A stretch of DNA of 64,000 nucleotides from Streptomyces roseirectus (GTDB lineage Bacteria > Actinomycetota > Actinomycetes > Streptomycetales > Streptomycetaceae): positions 3,324,001 through 3,388,000 of the forward strand of contig NZ_CP060828.1 in the NCBI RefSeq assembly GCF_014489635.1. Reading direction: 5' to 3'. A model generated the notes under the pieces. That model had not been told where the DNA came from. It did not search any database and was given only the letters and a program-made list of their open reading frames with translations. Of the stretch, positions 16,625 through 26,949 are shown piece after piece. A program made the position numbers and the translations under genes. Positions within the stretch are counted from its first letter, which is position 1, and every line of letters begins with the position of its first letter.

Positions 16625-17722
16625 TCAGGCCAGCCTGCGGACGGCCGCCTCGACGCGTTCGTCCGTCGCGGTCAGCGCCACGCGGACGTGGCGGGCGCCC
16701 GCCTCGCCGTAGAAGTCGCCCGGCGCCACCAGGATGCCGAGCCCGGCCAGGTGCGCGACCGTGTCCCAGCAGGACTCGTCGCGCGTGGCCCACAGGTAGA
16801 GGCTCGCCTCGCTGTGCTCGATGCGGAAACCGTGGCCGAGCAGCGCCGCGCGCAGGGCCGTGCGGCGGGCCGCGTAGCGCTCGCGCTGGGCCTGGACGTG
16901 CTTGTCGTCGCCCAGCGCCGCGACGACCGCCGCCTGCGTGGGGGCCGACGTCATCATGCCGCCGTGCTTGCGGATCTCCAGCAGCGGGCCGAGGACGGCG
17001 GGGTCACCGGCGAGGAACGCCGCCCGGTAGCCGGCCAGGTTGGACCGCTTGGAGAGTGAGTGGACGGAGACGATGCCGTCGTACGAACCGCCGTTGACGT
17101 CCGGGTGCAGCACCGAGACCGGGTCGGCCTCCCAGCCCAGCTCCAGGTAGCACTCGTCCGAGAAGACCAGGACGCCGTGCTCGCGGGCCCAGGCGACCGT
17201 GCGGGTCAGCTCCTCCTTCGTGAGGACCCGACCGGTCGGGTTGGAGGGGGAGTTGAGCCACAGGAGCTTGAGGTTGGTGGGGTCCAGGGCCGTCGGGTCG
17301 TCGTAGACCTCGTACTCCGCGCGGGCCAGCCGGGCCCCTACCTCGTAGGTGGGGTAGGCCAGGCGCGGGTAGGCGACCTTGTCGCCGGGGCCGAGGCCGA
17401 GCTGGGTGGGGAGCCAGGCGACGAGTTCCTTGGAGCCGACGATCGGCAGGACGTGGTGGTGGGTGACGCCACGCGCGCCCAGACGGTGTCCGAGCCAGGC
17501 GGTGATGGCGTCGCGCAGGGCGGGGGTGCCCCAGACGGTGGGGTAGCCCGGGGAGTCGGCGGCGGCGACCAGGGCCTGCTGGATCAGGTCCGGGACCGGG
17601 TCGACCGGGGTGCCCACCGAGAGGTCGACGACGCCGTCGGGGTGCGCGGTTGCCGTCTGCTGGTAGGGGGCCAGCTTGTCCCAGGGGAAGGTGGGCAGCA
17701 GACCGGAGAGAGGGGAGGTCAC
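16625..17722 (-). CDS. dapC: N-succinyldiaminopimelate aminotransferase
   Basis: A PLP-dependent class I/II aminotransferase, 365 aa, assigned to the succinyl branch of diaminopimelate synthesis because it matches the actinobacterial DapC type and dapE lies nearby. Landmarks are LPIVGSKELVAWLP, WLNSPSNPTGRVL, VFSDECYLELGW and the Schiff-base lysine in SLSKRSNLAGYR, with the Arg that binds the substrate carboxylate in GARHVRVAL. The GTG at 17720-17722 was chosen because the upstream in-frame codons are not start codons until much farther. It follows the ferredoxin gene by 77 bp on the same strand and is probably cotranscribed, with a hairpin between them. Confidence 0.92.
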   Translation of the reverse strand: MTSPLSGLLPTFPWDKLAPYQQTATAHPDGVVDLSVGTPVDPVPDLIQQALVAAADSPGYPTVWGTPALRDAITAWLGHRLGARGVTHHHVLPIVGSKELVAWLPTQLGLGPGDKVAYPRLAYPTYEVGARLARAEYEVYDDPTALDPTNLKLLWLNSPSNPTGRVLTKEELTRTVAWAREHGVLVFSDECYLELGWEADPVSVLHPDVNGGSYDGIVSVHSLSKRSNLAGYRAAFLAGDPAVLGPLLEIRKHGGMMTSAPTQAAVVAALGDDKHVQAQRERYAARRTALRAALLGHGFRIEHSEASLYLWATRDESCWDTVAHLAGLGILVAPGDFYGEAGARHVRVALTATDERVEAAVRRLA

Positions 17723-17750
17723 AGGGCGCTCGCTTTCTGATACGGCGAAC

Positions 17751-17777
17751 GCCTCGGCCCCTGTGCGGGACCGAGGC
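17751..17777 (-). promoter_or_regulatory. Hairpin between ferredoxin and dapC genes
   Basis: The arms GCCTCGG (17751-17757) and CCGAGGC (17771-17777) can pair, and CCC/GGG inside can extend the stem with one bulged base. It lies in the 77-bp space between fdxA and dapC and may act as an attenuator or an mRNA-stabilising structure that allows more ferredoxin than aminotransferase to be made. Confidence 0.5.
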
Positions 17778-17799
17778 GGTGGGACGTGCTCGCCAGGTA

Positions 17800-18126
17800 C
17801 TACTCGGCGGCGGCCTGCGGCGGCAGGGCGGCGACGAACGGGTGGTCCCGCTCGATCAGGCCCAGCTTGCTGGCGCCGCCCGGGGAGCCCAGCTCGTCGA
17901 AGAACTCGACGTTCGCCTTGTAGTAGTCCTTCCACTCCTCCGGAGTGTCGTCCTCGTAGAAGATCGCCTCGACCGGGCAGACCGGTTCACAGGCACCGCA
18001 GTCGACGCATTCGTCCGGGTGGATGTACAAGGACCGCTGGCCCTCGTAGATGCAGTCGACCGGGCACTCCTCGATGCACGCCTTGTCCTTCACGTCGACA
18101 CAAGGCTGCGCGATGACGTAGGTCAC
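17800..18126 (-). CDS. fdxA: Seven-iron ferredoxin
   Basis: A 108-aa electron carrier with one [3Fe-4S] and one [4Fe-4S] cluster. Cysteines are at 9, 17, 21 and 25 (CVDVKDKACIEECPVDC) and 40, 43, 46 and 50 (CVDCGACEPVCP), the 7Fe bacterial pattern, followed by the characteristic C-terminal extension WKDYYKANVEFFDELG. This soluble cytoplasmic protein is typically an electron donor to redox enzymes. Head of a probable fdxA-dapC operon; divergent from the GNAT gene with 140 bp between them. Confidence 0.95.
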   Translation of the reverse strand: MTYVIAQPCVDVKDKACIEECPVDCIYEGQRSLYIHPDECVDCGACEPVCPVEAIFYEDDTPEEWKDYYKANVEFFDELGSPGGASKLGLIERDHPFVAALPPQAAAE

Positions 18127-18266
18127 GCTGTCATTCCTCCTCGATAGGGCGCTGGCGGGCCTCCTCAGGCTCCGCCGCCTGGCGCGCGGGAGCGCGGCGT
18201 CGTCGATGCCCGCCCCTAGTATCTCCGTTCTTGGGCATGATCCGAACAGGAGGGGTGAACGGACTG

Positions 18267-19807
<1,541 letters not shown>

Positions 19808-19811
<4 letters not shown>

Positions 19812-20623
19812 GCTACGAGCCCGGTGCGAGCTACGAGCCCGGCGAGGTGCGCCGGCTGTTCGCCGAGGAGGCGCGTGCCGAGCGGCCCGACCTCGCGACG
19901 CTGTGTTTCCTGATCGGCGCGGAGGCGGATCCGTCGCTGGGGCCGGGTGACCTGGACGCGCTTCAGGTCGAACTCGACCGGTTCGCGGGCGAGTTGCCGT
20001 ACCGGCCCGGCGGGGCGCGTGAGTGGGCCGAGGCGGTACGGGGGTTGCTGGGCGAGCGGTACGGGTTCCGGGGCGACGCCTCCGACTACCAGCGTCTCGA
20101 CTCCTCCCTCCTCCCTCAAGTCCTCGAACGGCGACGGGGGTTGCCGATCCTCCTGTCCGTCGTCTGGATCGAGGTCGCCCGGCGTGCGGGGGCTCCCGTG
20201 TACGGGATCGCCGCGCCCGGCCACTTCGTCGTGGGGTTCGGCAGCCGTGCGGAACGCGTTGTCGCCGACCCCTTCGACGGGGGCCGCGTCATCGAGGCCG
20301 GCCCCCGCTCCCCCGCCCAGGAGGTGGGCGCCGCCGACCCGCTCGCCGTCGTCTCCCGCATCCTCAACAACATCCGCGCGTGGGCCTCCGGCCAACTGGA
20401 CCGCAGCGAGGCCGCGTTGTGGGCTGTCGACCTCAGCCTCCTCCTCCCCTCCCACCCCGCCCAACTCCGCTACGAACGCGGCAAGCTGCTCATCCAACGG
20501 GGCGACTACCTCGGCGGCGCCGCCGAGTTGGAGGCGTACGCGGAGATCGTGGAGCCGGTCGACGAGAGCGCGGCGGAGAAGGTACGGGGGGAGGCGCTGG
20601 GGGCTCGGTCGCTGCTGAACTGA
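19808..20623 (+). CDS. Transglutaminase-like SirB1 family protein
   Basis: A 271-aa protein of the SirB1/transglutaminase-like family. A helical N-terminal half (EVRRLFAEEARAERPDLATL) leads to the core RRGLPILLSVVWIEVARRAG and PVYGIAAPGHFVVGF. C-terminal TPR-like helices follow (LRYERGKLLIQRGDYLGGAAEL). Family members are found across bacteria with no proven enzymatic activity. The GTG start overlaps the GNAT stop (GTGA), so the two proteins are made together, but no functional link is known. The unusual start of the protein repeats SYEPG twice, an in-frame local duplication. Confidence 0.88.
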
Positions 20624-21138
20624 GGACGGGGGTGGGGGTGTCGGAGGGGCGGGCGGCGCTGAACTGGGGGCGGGGCCCGGCGGAAGGCGGAGGCCCGGCG
20701 GAGGGCACGGGCCGACGGGGGGCGCGGGAGCGGCGGAGGTCGCGGGGCCGACAGGGGCGCGGGGCCGACAGGGGCGCGGGGCCGACAGGGGCGCGGGAGC
20801 GGCGGAGGTCGCGGGGCCGACGGGGGCGCAAGGTCGACGGAGGGCGCGGGGCTGGCGGGGGCGCAAGGTCGACGGAGGGCGCGGGGCTGGCGGGGGCGCA
20901 GGGCCGACAGGGGCGCAAGGTCGACGGAGGGCGCGGGGCCGGCGGGTGTCTCGGGGCCGGCAACGGCTTCAGCAGGGCCGGCGCACGGCGCGTGGCGCCA
21001 CCCCCTCCCGCACCTCACCGCCCTCGCTCCGCCCACCCCGTCTGGACAGCCCCGCCCGCACAGCCCTTCACCCAGCACCTTCGCCCCACCCCCACAACCC
21101 GCCCAACCACCCCTTCCGCACCCCTCCCGCACCACCCC
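20624..21138. repeat. 515-bp convergent spacer with GC-rich tandem repeats
   Basis: No gene is convincing here. Between about 20740 and 20945 the sequence is a minisatellite: 17-bp units GGGGCCGACAGGGGCGC in tandem, then larger units of about 35 bp (AAGGTCGACGGAGGGCGC plus GGGGCTGGCGGGGGCGC) repeated at least twice. To the left the plus strand is G-rich, and beyond 20990 it turns C-rich, which fits a region between two convergent genes. No clear terminator hairpin was found apart from the repeats themselves. Confidence 0.75.
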
Positions 21139-21756
21139 TCACAACCACCCCTTCTCCCGAGCGATCCGCACCGCCTCTCCCCGGTTCCGCGCCGCCAACT
21201 TCTGGATCGCCGTGGAGAGATAGTTCCGCACGGTCCCCTGGGACAACCGCAACCCCTCGGCGAGCTCGGCGTTGGTGGCCCCGTCCGCGGCGGCCCGAAG
21301 GACCTCGCGTTCACGTTCCGTCAGCGGGTTCGCCCCGTCCGCGAGGGCCGCTGCCGCGAGCGTGGGATCGATGACGCGTTCGCCCGCGAGGACCTTGCGG
21401 ATGGCCTGCGCGAGCTGCGCGGCGGGCGCGTCCTTGACGAGGAACGCGTCGGCGCCGGCCTCCATGGCGCTGCGGAGGTACCCGGGGCGGCCGAAGGTCG
21501 TGAGGATGACCAGCTTCAACGCCGGGAACTCGGCGTGGAGTCGGGCCGCCGCGTCGATCCCGGTCGCGCCCGGCATCTCGATGTCGAGGAGGGCGACGTC
21601 GAGGTCGGGGTGGGCGCGGGCCGTCGTCAGCACCTCGTCGCCGCGCGCCGCTTGGGCGATCACCTCGATGTCGTCCTCAAGGCCGAGGAGCGCGGCGAGG
21701 GCTTCGCGGACCATCGACTGGTCCTCGGCGAGGAGGACCTTGATCGTGCGGGTCAT
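21139..21756 (-). CDS. NarL/LuxR-type response regulator
   Basis: A 205-aa two-component regulator. The receiver domain has the acidic pair (AEDQ), the phosphoacceptor Asp58 in DVALLDIEMPG, and a conserved Lys in AFLVKDAPA. The C-terminal LuxR-type helix-turn-helix is PLTEREREVLRAAADGATNA with LRLSQGTVRNYLS. The start ATG (21754-21756) overlaps the histidine kinase stop by 4 bp. Last gene of the ABC-exporter/two-component operon, so it most likely controls that operon, perhaps through the palindrome upstream of its first gene. Confidence 0.95.
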   Translation of the reverse strand: MTRTIKVLLAEDQSMVREALAALLGLEDDIEVIAQAARGDEVLTTARAHPDLDVALLDIEMPGATGIDAAARLHAEFPALKLVILTTFGRPGYLRSAMEAGADAFLVKDAPAAQLAQAIRKVLAGERVIDPTLAAAALADGANPLTEREREVLRAAADGATNAELAEGLRLSQGTVRNYLSTAIQKLAARNRGEAVRIAREKGWL

Positions 21757-22895
21757 GGGGCGGATCCTACGGGGACGCGGGCGACGAGCCGGAAGCCGTG
21801 TTTCGTGCCGGTCGCCTCCAGGGTGCCGCCCGTTTTCTCCAGGCGTTCGGCGAGCCCCGTGAGCCCGTTCCCGGGGGCAGCGCCCGCGTCGCCGACGCCG
21901 TTGTCCTCGACGGAGAGTTCGAGGGTGGCCCCGTCGAGGGTCTGGCGCCGGACCAGGTCGACGGCGCACCGGCTCGCCCCGCTGTGCCGGACGACGTTGG
22001 TGACCGCCTCGCGCAGCGCCCACGCGAGGGCGGCCTCGCTGTCCTCGGGGACCCCGTCCAGCACGACGTCCTCCGGGAGCCGTGCCACCACCCCCGCCGC
22101 CGTCAACGCGACCCGCGCGCCCGCGAGTTCGTCGACGAGCCGGGGCCTGCGGTACCCGGCGACGGCCTCCCGGACGTCGACGAGGGCCTGCCGGCTGACC
22201 CGCTCGATGTCGGCGACCTGCTGGGCCGCCTTCTCGGGCTGCGCGGGCAGCATCCGCCCGGCCAGCTCGCTCTTGAGGGTGATCAGGGAGAGGGAGTGGC
22301 CCAGCAGGTCGTGCAGGTCGCGGGCGAGGCGCAGGCGTTCCTCGTTGGCGGCGAGGCGTGCGACCGTCGCACGGGCCTGGCGCAGTTCGATCGACGTCCG
22401 GATCAACTGGCGCACACCGGTCATGGAGAAGCCGCCGAGGAGGGCCGGGATCAGCAGGCTCGCCAGGTAGGCGGTGCCGCCGGGGACGGCGAGCGCGACT
22501 GCGCTGAGGAGCGCGGAGGCCGCCGGGACGCTCCAGCGGGCGTAGGCGTAGGGCAGGGCGGCGCCGGAGGAGATCGACACGTACACGAAGAGGACGAGCC
22601 ATTCGCGGCCCAGCGAGAGGGACAGGACCGTCGCCTGCGTGACCAGGACGGCCAGCGAGCCCAGGACCAGGCCGTTGGCCTCGCCCCGGCCGGTGCGGAA
22701 GACCAGCACGAAGTACCAGGCGACGAAGGCCACCAGACCGACCCAGCCCAGACCCCGGACGCCGACGCCGTGCCCGCCGTGCAGCAGATCACTCACCGGC
22801 GCGCTCAGATAGGCGAGCCAGATGCCGATCCAGAGGAACTTGACGACCTTCTGCACCGGGGTCCTCGGGCGCTCTCCCACACCGACGCTGCTCAC
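21753..22895 (-). CDS. Sensor histidine kinase (HisKA_3 type)
   Basis: A 380-aa membrane kinase. About five hydrophobic segments fill residues 17-157 and there is no large extracellular domain, so the signal is likely sensed in or near the membrane. The dimerisation helix has the phosphoacceptor His195 in ARDLHDLLGHSLSL. The ATPase domain shows LREAVTNVVRHSGA (N box) and VEDNGVGDAGAAPGNGLTGL (G1/G2). This DesK/YvfT-like form commonly partners ABC-2 exporters. The GTG start overlaps the permease stop by 4 bp. Confidence 0.93.
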   Translation of the reverse strand: MSSVGVGERPRTPVQKVVKFLWIGIWLAYLSAPVSDLLHGGHGVGVRGLGWVGLVAFVAWYFVLVFRTGRGEANGLVLGSLAVLVTQATVLSLSLGREWLVLFVYVSISSGAALPYAYARWSVPAASALLSAVALAVPGGTAYLASLLIPALLGGFSMTGVRQLIRTSIELRQARATVARLAANEERLRLARDLHDLLGHSLSLITLKSELAGRMLPAQPEKAAQQVADIERVSRQALVDVREAVAGYRRPRLVDELAGARVALTAAGVVARLPEDVVLDGVPEDSEAALAWALREAVTNVVRHSGASRCAVDLVRRQTLDGATLELSVEDNGVGDAGAAPGNGLTGLAERLEKTGGTLEATGTKHGFRLVARVPVGSAP

Positions 22896-23632
22896 GCCTT
22901 CGCCGTGTCCTTCCGGTACAGCCAGGCCGCGCCGCCCGTGAAGAGGGCGAAGGACACGACGAGGACGGCGACGTCCGACGCGTGCGGTACCTGGCTCTGC
23001 TCGATGGCCCGCCCGAGCGCGGCGTACGCGTGCGTGGGCACCCACTTCGCGATGTCCTGGAGCCAGCCCGGGAACGTCGTCGTCGGCATCCACAGGCCGC
23101 CCAGGATGGACAGGCCGAAGTAGGTGATCATCGTGATCGGTCGGACGGCGTCGCCGGTCGCCACATAGCCGAGGGCCACTCCGAGGGCGGCGAAGACGAG
23201 GCTGCCGGCCCAGATCGCGGCGGTGAGCAGGAGCCACTGCCAGGCGTCCAGCCGGACGTCCTTGACGAGGGCGGCGACGGCGAAGACGACCAGGATCGAC
23301 GGGAGGCTCACCACGGCCGCGCTCGCGGTTTTCGCGAGGACGTAGCCCCGGCCGGGCAGTGTCGTCAGCCTCAGTTGCCGTGTCCAGCCGTTCTCGCGTT
23401 CCTTCGCGATGCGTTCGCTGTTGCCGGTGAGGGCGGCGGTGAGGGCGCCGAAGGAGGCCATGGAGACCATCATGTAGGTCGGGAGGGTCAGGCCCGTGCC
23501 GTCGACCTTGTCGGTGTTGCTCGCGCTGCCCGCGATCAGGAGGAACAGGGCGGCGGGGTAGATCACCGAGAAGAACAGGAACTTGCGGTTGCGCAGGGCG
23601 CGGGTCAGTTCGAGCCGGATCAGACTGCTCAT
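22892..23632 (-). CDS. ABC-2 type transporter permease
   Basis: A 246-aa integral membrane subunit with six hydrophobic segments. It begins SLIRLELTRALRNRKFLFFS with the first helix at VIYPAALFLLIAG, includes NSERIAKERENGWTRQLRLT between helices 2 and 3, and shows GLSILGGLWMPTTTFP, the ABC-2 family hallmark near the fifth helix. It pairs with the ATPase gene immediately upstream (4-bp overlap) as an exporter of a lipophilic compound or antibiotic; the substrate is unknown. Confidence 0.93.
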   Translation of the reverse strand: MSSLIRLELTRALRNRKFLFFSVIYPAALFLLIAGSASNTDKVDGTGLTLPTYMMVSMASFGALTAALTGNSERIAKERENGWTRQLRLTTLPGRGYVLAKTASAAVVSLPSILVVFAVAALVKDVRLDAWQWLLLTAAIWAGSLVFAALGVALGYVATGDAVRPITMITYFGLSILGGLWMPTTTFPGWLQDIAKWVPTHAYAALGRAIEQSQVPHASDVAVLVVSFALFTGGAAWLYRKDTAKA

Positions 23633-24537
23633 CGGGTGCGTGCCTCCTCGGCCTCGGTGATCGCCACGAACGCCTGCTCCAGGCCGAGCCCGGTGACTTC
23701 GAGGTTCCTGGGGTAGACGCCGGTGCCGTACAGGGCGTGGACGGTCGCGTCGGCGTCGGTGGACTGGATGCGGACCGTGCGCCCCGACACGTCGAGTGCG
23801 GTCAGGAAGGGCAGGTCGCGCAGGGTGGGCGGGATCTTCCCGTCCAGGTCGAAGGAGATGCGGCGGGCGCCCGCCTTGGCCTTGATCTCGGCGGCGGTGC
23901 CGTCGGCGAGGAGGCGGCCCCGGTGCAGGACGAGGACGCGGTCGGCGATCGCGTCCGCCTCTTCCAGGTAGTGCGTGGCGAAGAGGACCGTGCGGCCCTG
24001 GTCGGCCTGTTCGCGCATGGTGGCCCAGAAGCCCTGCCTGGTCGTGACGTCCATACCGGTCGTCGGTTCGTCCAGGACGATCAGGTCGCTGTCGCCGGCG
24101 GTGGCGAAGGCGAAGCGGACGCGCTGGGCCTGTCCGCCGGAGAGCTTGTTCACCTTGCGGTCGGCGATCTGGGTGATGCCCGCGCGGGTCATCACGTCGG
24201 CGGGGCGGTAGGGCCTGGGGTGCAGGTCGCAGGCGAGGCGGACGAGTTCGGCGACCGTCACCTCGTCCATCAGGCCGCCGCTCTGGAGCATCGCGCCGAC
24301 CTTGCCGGCGACGATCGCCTCGCGCGGGGTCGTCCCGAACAGGCGCACGCTGCCCGTGTCCGGCGTCTTCAGGCCAAGCAGCAGGTCGAGCGTCGTGGAC
24401 TTGCCCGCGCCGTTGGGCCCGAGCAGCGCCACGGTCTCCCCCGGACGCAGGGCCAGCGACAGCCCGTCCACGGCGCGGACCTCGCCGTATCCCTTGCTGA
24501 CCTGGTCGAACGCGACCACCGAAGCTGTCGTTGTCAT
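23629..24537 (-). CDS. ABC transporter ATP-binding protein (DrrA-like exporter)
   Basis: A 302-aa ATPase. Walker A GPNGAGKST (residues 40-48), signature KLSGGQAQRVRFA, Walker B LIVLDEPTTGMD and the switch His in VLFATHYLEEADAI are intact. The C-terminal extension (about 225-302) is the DUF4162-type domain common in drug exporters (RRISFDLDGKIPP). First gene of a four-gene, fully overlapping operon with permease, histidine kinase and response regulator. Such modules usually give resistance to membrane-active compounds and are self-induced. A 12-bp-arm palindrome lies 53-80 bp upstream of its start. Confidence 0.95.
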   Translation of the reverse strand: MTTTASVVAFDQVSKGYGEVRAVDGLSLALRPGETVALLGPNGAGKSTTLDLLLGLKTPDTGSVRLFGTTPREAIVAGKVGAMLQSGGLMDEVTVAELVRLACDLHPRPYRPADVMTRAGITQIADRKVNKLSGGQAQRVRFAFATAGDSDLIVLDEPTTGMDVTTRQGFWATMREQADQGRTVLFATHYLEEADAIADRVLVLHRGRLLADGTAAEIKAKAGARRISFDLDGKIPPTLRDLPFLTALDVSGRTVRIQSTDADATVHALYGTGVYPRNLEVTGLGLEQAFVAITEAEEARTR

Positions 24538-24589
24538 GCGTTCATGGTCGCGTCCCGGCCATGGTCACGCCCAGTGTCGAACGTACGGA

Positions 24590-24617
24590 ATGCCGCATGA
24601 CAGAAGTCATGCGGCAT
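24590..24617. promoter_or_regulatory. Perfect 12-bp-arm palindrome upstream of the exporter/two-component operon
   Basis: ATGCCGCATGAC and GTCATGCGGCAT are separated by AGAA. It lies 53-80 bp upstream of the ATPase ATG and 12-39 nt after the stop of the preceding YoaR-like gene. Its core ATGAC-N4-GTCAT has the spacing of operators bound by dimeric NarL-type regulators, so it may be the site where the operon's own regulator acts. As RNA it could equally terminate the preceding gene, although no U-run follows. Confidence 0.7.
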
Positions 24618-24628
24618 CCCGTGACGGA

Positions 24629-26794
24629 TCAACTGGGGTTGGTCTCGATGACGACCGTGCGCTCCGCCGTCGTCTTGCCGACCAGGGCCTTGCGCAGGGC
24701 GTTCACCACGTCCTGCGGAAGGATGTCGCGCTTGCCGGTGGCCGTGGTGACCTGGACGCCGTCGAAGGTCGAGCCGTAGATCTCCTTGAGCGCTTCGAGG
24801 TCGTAGGTGTCGACGAGCTTCCCGTTGACGGCCTTGAAGCTGATGATCTTCGGCAGGGACCTCGCGCCGAACTGGAGGCCCTTGCCGTTCGGCGCCTCGA
24901 TCGTGACCCGCTCGGACATCGCCGGTTCGGCGAACTCCTTCATCATCCGGTCGACCTCCGCGTTGGAGACCGTCGGCTGCTTGGTCGTCGTCGGGACGGT
25001 GACGGGGGCCGGGATGCCGGTCTCGACCTGCTTGCGGTACGCCTCCTCGACGGCGGGCAGGGCCTTGGCGGTGTCGATGCCCGCGCCGGGCTTGCCGTAG
25101 ACGGCGACGGCCTTGCCGTCCTCGAACTTGATGGTGCCGTCGGAGGAGGAGGCCGAGCCGCCGGAGGCGTTTTCCAGGGCCGCCTGGAGCTTCTCCTCGT
25201 CGACCGGCATGTCGGGTTCGACGACGCGCTTCTGGCCGAAGAGGGCGCCGACCACGGTGACGGGGTTGTAGTCGCTCTTGGCGACGGAGTCGACGGTCGC
25301 CGGGATGTCGAACTGGAGCCCGGCCTGGTCGGGTTGGAGCGTGACCTGCTTGCCGCCGACGGTCAGCTTGAGCTTGGCGTTCAGCGCGCGCGGGCCGAAG
25401 ACGTCGTCGAGCTTCTTGACGGCCTCGTCGCGGGTGGAGCCGCCGATGTCGACGCCGAGGACGGTGGTGCCCTTGGGGACGTCGGAGTGGTTCATCAGCA
25501 GGCCCGCGCCGTACACGCCCGCGCCCGCGACGACGACCAGGCCGACGAGGAGGGTCAGCTTGCCGCGGCCCTTCTTCTGCTTCTTGCCCTTCGCGGGCGC
25601 CGACTGCTGCGGCGGGGTGCTCTGGGTGACCGGGGGGACGACGGGGATGCCGCTGGTGAGTGTCTGTCCGGAGACACCGGGAGAGCCGGGGCCACCGGGG
25701 GCGCCAAGGCCGCCATGGGCGCCGGGACCGCCGGGGCGCAGTCCGTTCGGGCCCGGGTTCGGGGCGAGCTTCTGCGGCGTCAGGATCGCCGTGTCGTCGC
25801 TGAGTCCGCCGCCGGGCAGGCGCCCGGCGGCGGGGTTCGCGCCGGAGTTCGCGCCGGGCGCGGTCAGACCGTGGGTGAGGCCGGGGCCGCCGGGGCCGGG
25901 GGCCGTGCCGGGCGCGCCGAGGCCCGCCTGGGGCACGGCGGTGCCGCCGGTGACCGGTCCCGCGGTGGGGCCGTTGGGGCGCGCGGGCTTGCCGTTGCCG
26001 GCCGCCGGGTCGGGGTAACCGGTGTTCGGGGCCGCGAAGTTGTGCTGGTCGGAGAAGTCGTGCTGGGCCGTCGTGCTGCTCTCGGGCTCGGAGAAGTACG
26101 GCAGCTCGTCGCGGGTGGGCTCCGGCGCGTTCGCGCGCGGGGAGGTGGCCGCGAGGACTTCGGTCACGTCGAAGGAGCCGGTGCCGCCGCCGTGGCCGGG
26201 GGCGACCGGGCCGCCGGTCGCGCCGCCGGGCAGACCGGCGCCGTTGGTGCCACCGGGGCGCTTGCCCGGGGCGGGCATCGAGCCGACCACGCCGCCGGGG
26301 CGTGCGCCGCCTATGGCACCCCCCGCGGGTCGTGCGGGCGCCGTACCGGAACCCGTACCCGGCGCGGACGCCTGTGCGCCGATCGTCCCGGTCGAGGCGC
26401 CGGGGATGCCCGCGCCGTTGGACTTCGGACCGGACGGTCTGCGGGGCGCGAACCAGTCGTTCTTCTCGGCCGCGGGTTCGGCGGCGGGCGCCTCGGGGGC
26501 GGGCTGGGGCGCGGCGGACTGCGGCTCGGCGGCCGTGTCGTCGCCCTCTCCCTCGCCGACGGGCTTGCGCACGACGACCGGGGGAATGGGCCGGGATCCG
26601 GGGATGTTGATGCGGACCCGGGTCGTCACCGTGGTCTCGGTCTTGCGTTCCTCCGGCTGGGCGGCCGAACGGCCCGCGTCCGCACCGCCGTCGGACACCA
26701 TCGGCGTCCCGTACGGGGGCGTGCCCGAAGGGTACGCGGCACCTCCACCGCGCCCGTTGGGCCCGGGGGACGGAGTGTCAGTTTCACGACTCAA
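24629..26794 (-). CDS. Membrane protein with YoaR-like (VanW-associated) peptidoglycan-binding domain
   Basis: A 721-aa protein with a very long disordered cytoplasmic N terminus rich in Gly, Pro and Ala (about 1-405). One membrane helix is at about 410-432 (LTLLVGLVVVAGAGVYGAGL). The extracellular part has repeated alpha/beta modules: DIGGSTRDEAVKKLDDVF, then LQPDQAGLQFDIPATVDSV and GIDTAKALPAVEEAYR. This corresponds to the PG_binding_4 domain found with VanW proteins, but no VanW domain is visible. A role in wall contact is inferred. The TTG at 26792-26794 was chosen (GGAG 9 nt before it), giving the typical S-R-E-T-D start; an ATG at 26911 is in frame but its extension looks non-coding. 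Confidence 0.82.
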   Translation of the reverse strand: MSRETDTPSPGPNGRGGGAAYPSGTPPYGTPMVSDGGADAGRSAAQPEERKTETTVTTRVRINIPGSRPIPPVVVRKPVGEGEGDDTAAEPQSAAPQPAPEAPAAEPAAEKNDWFAPRRPSGPKSNGAGIPGASTGTIGAQASAPGTGSGTAPARPAGGAIGGARPGGVVGSMPAPGKRPGGTNGAGLPGGATGGPVAPGHGGGTGSFDVTEVLAATSPRANAPEPTRDELPYFSEPESSTTAQHDFSDQHNFAAPNTGYPDPAAGNGKPARPNGPTAGPVTGGTAVPQAGLGAPGTAPGPGGPGLTHGLTAPGANSGANPAAGRLPGGGLSDDTAILTPQKLAPNPGPNGLRPGGPGAHGGLGAPGGPGSPGVSGQTLTSGIPVVPPVTQSTPPQQSAPAKGKKQKKGRGKLTLLVGLVVVAGAGVYGAGLLMNHSDVPKGTTVLGVDIGGSTRDEAVKKLDDVFGPRALNAKLKLTVGGKQVTLQPDQAGLQFDIPATVDSVAKSDYNPVTVVGALFGQKRVVEPDMPVDEEKLQAALENASGGSASSSDGTIKFEDGKAVAVYGKPGAGIDTAKALPAVEEAYRKQVETGIPAPVTVPTTTKQPTVSNAEVDRMMKEFAEPAMSERVTIEAPNGKGLQFGARSLPKIISFKAVNGKLVDTYDLEALKEIYGSTFDGVQVTTATGKRDILPQDVVNALRKALVGKTTAERTVVIETNPS

Positions 26795-26949
26795 GGCAGG
26801 CTTCTCCAGGTTGGCTCCGCCGCCCGCCACGACCTCACGGGCAGCTCGGCGGCGCGCACCACCATACTGGCCACTTCTGCCCCGGATCCCACGACCGCCG
26901 GGGAAACCCACACGGGATACGCACGCTCACGCCACGGCGAAGTGGTACG

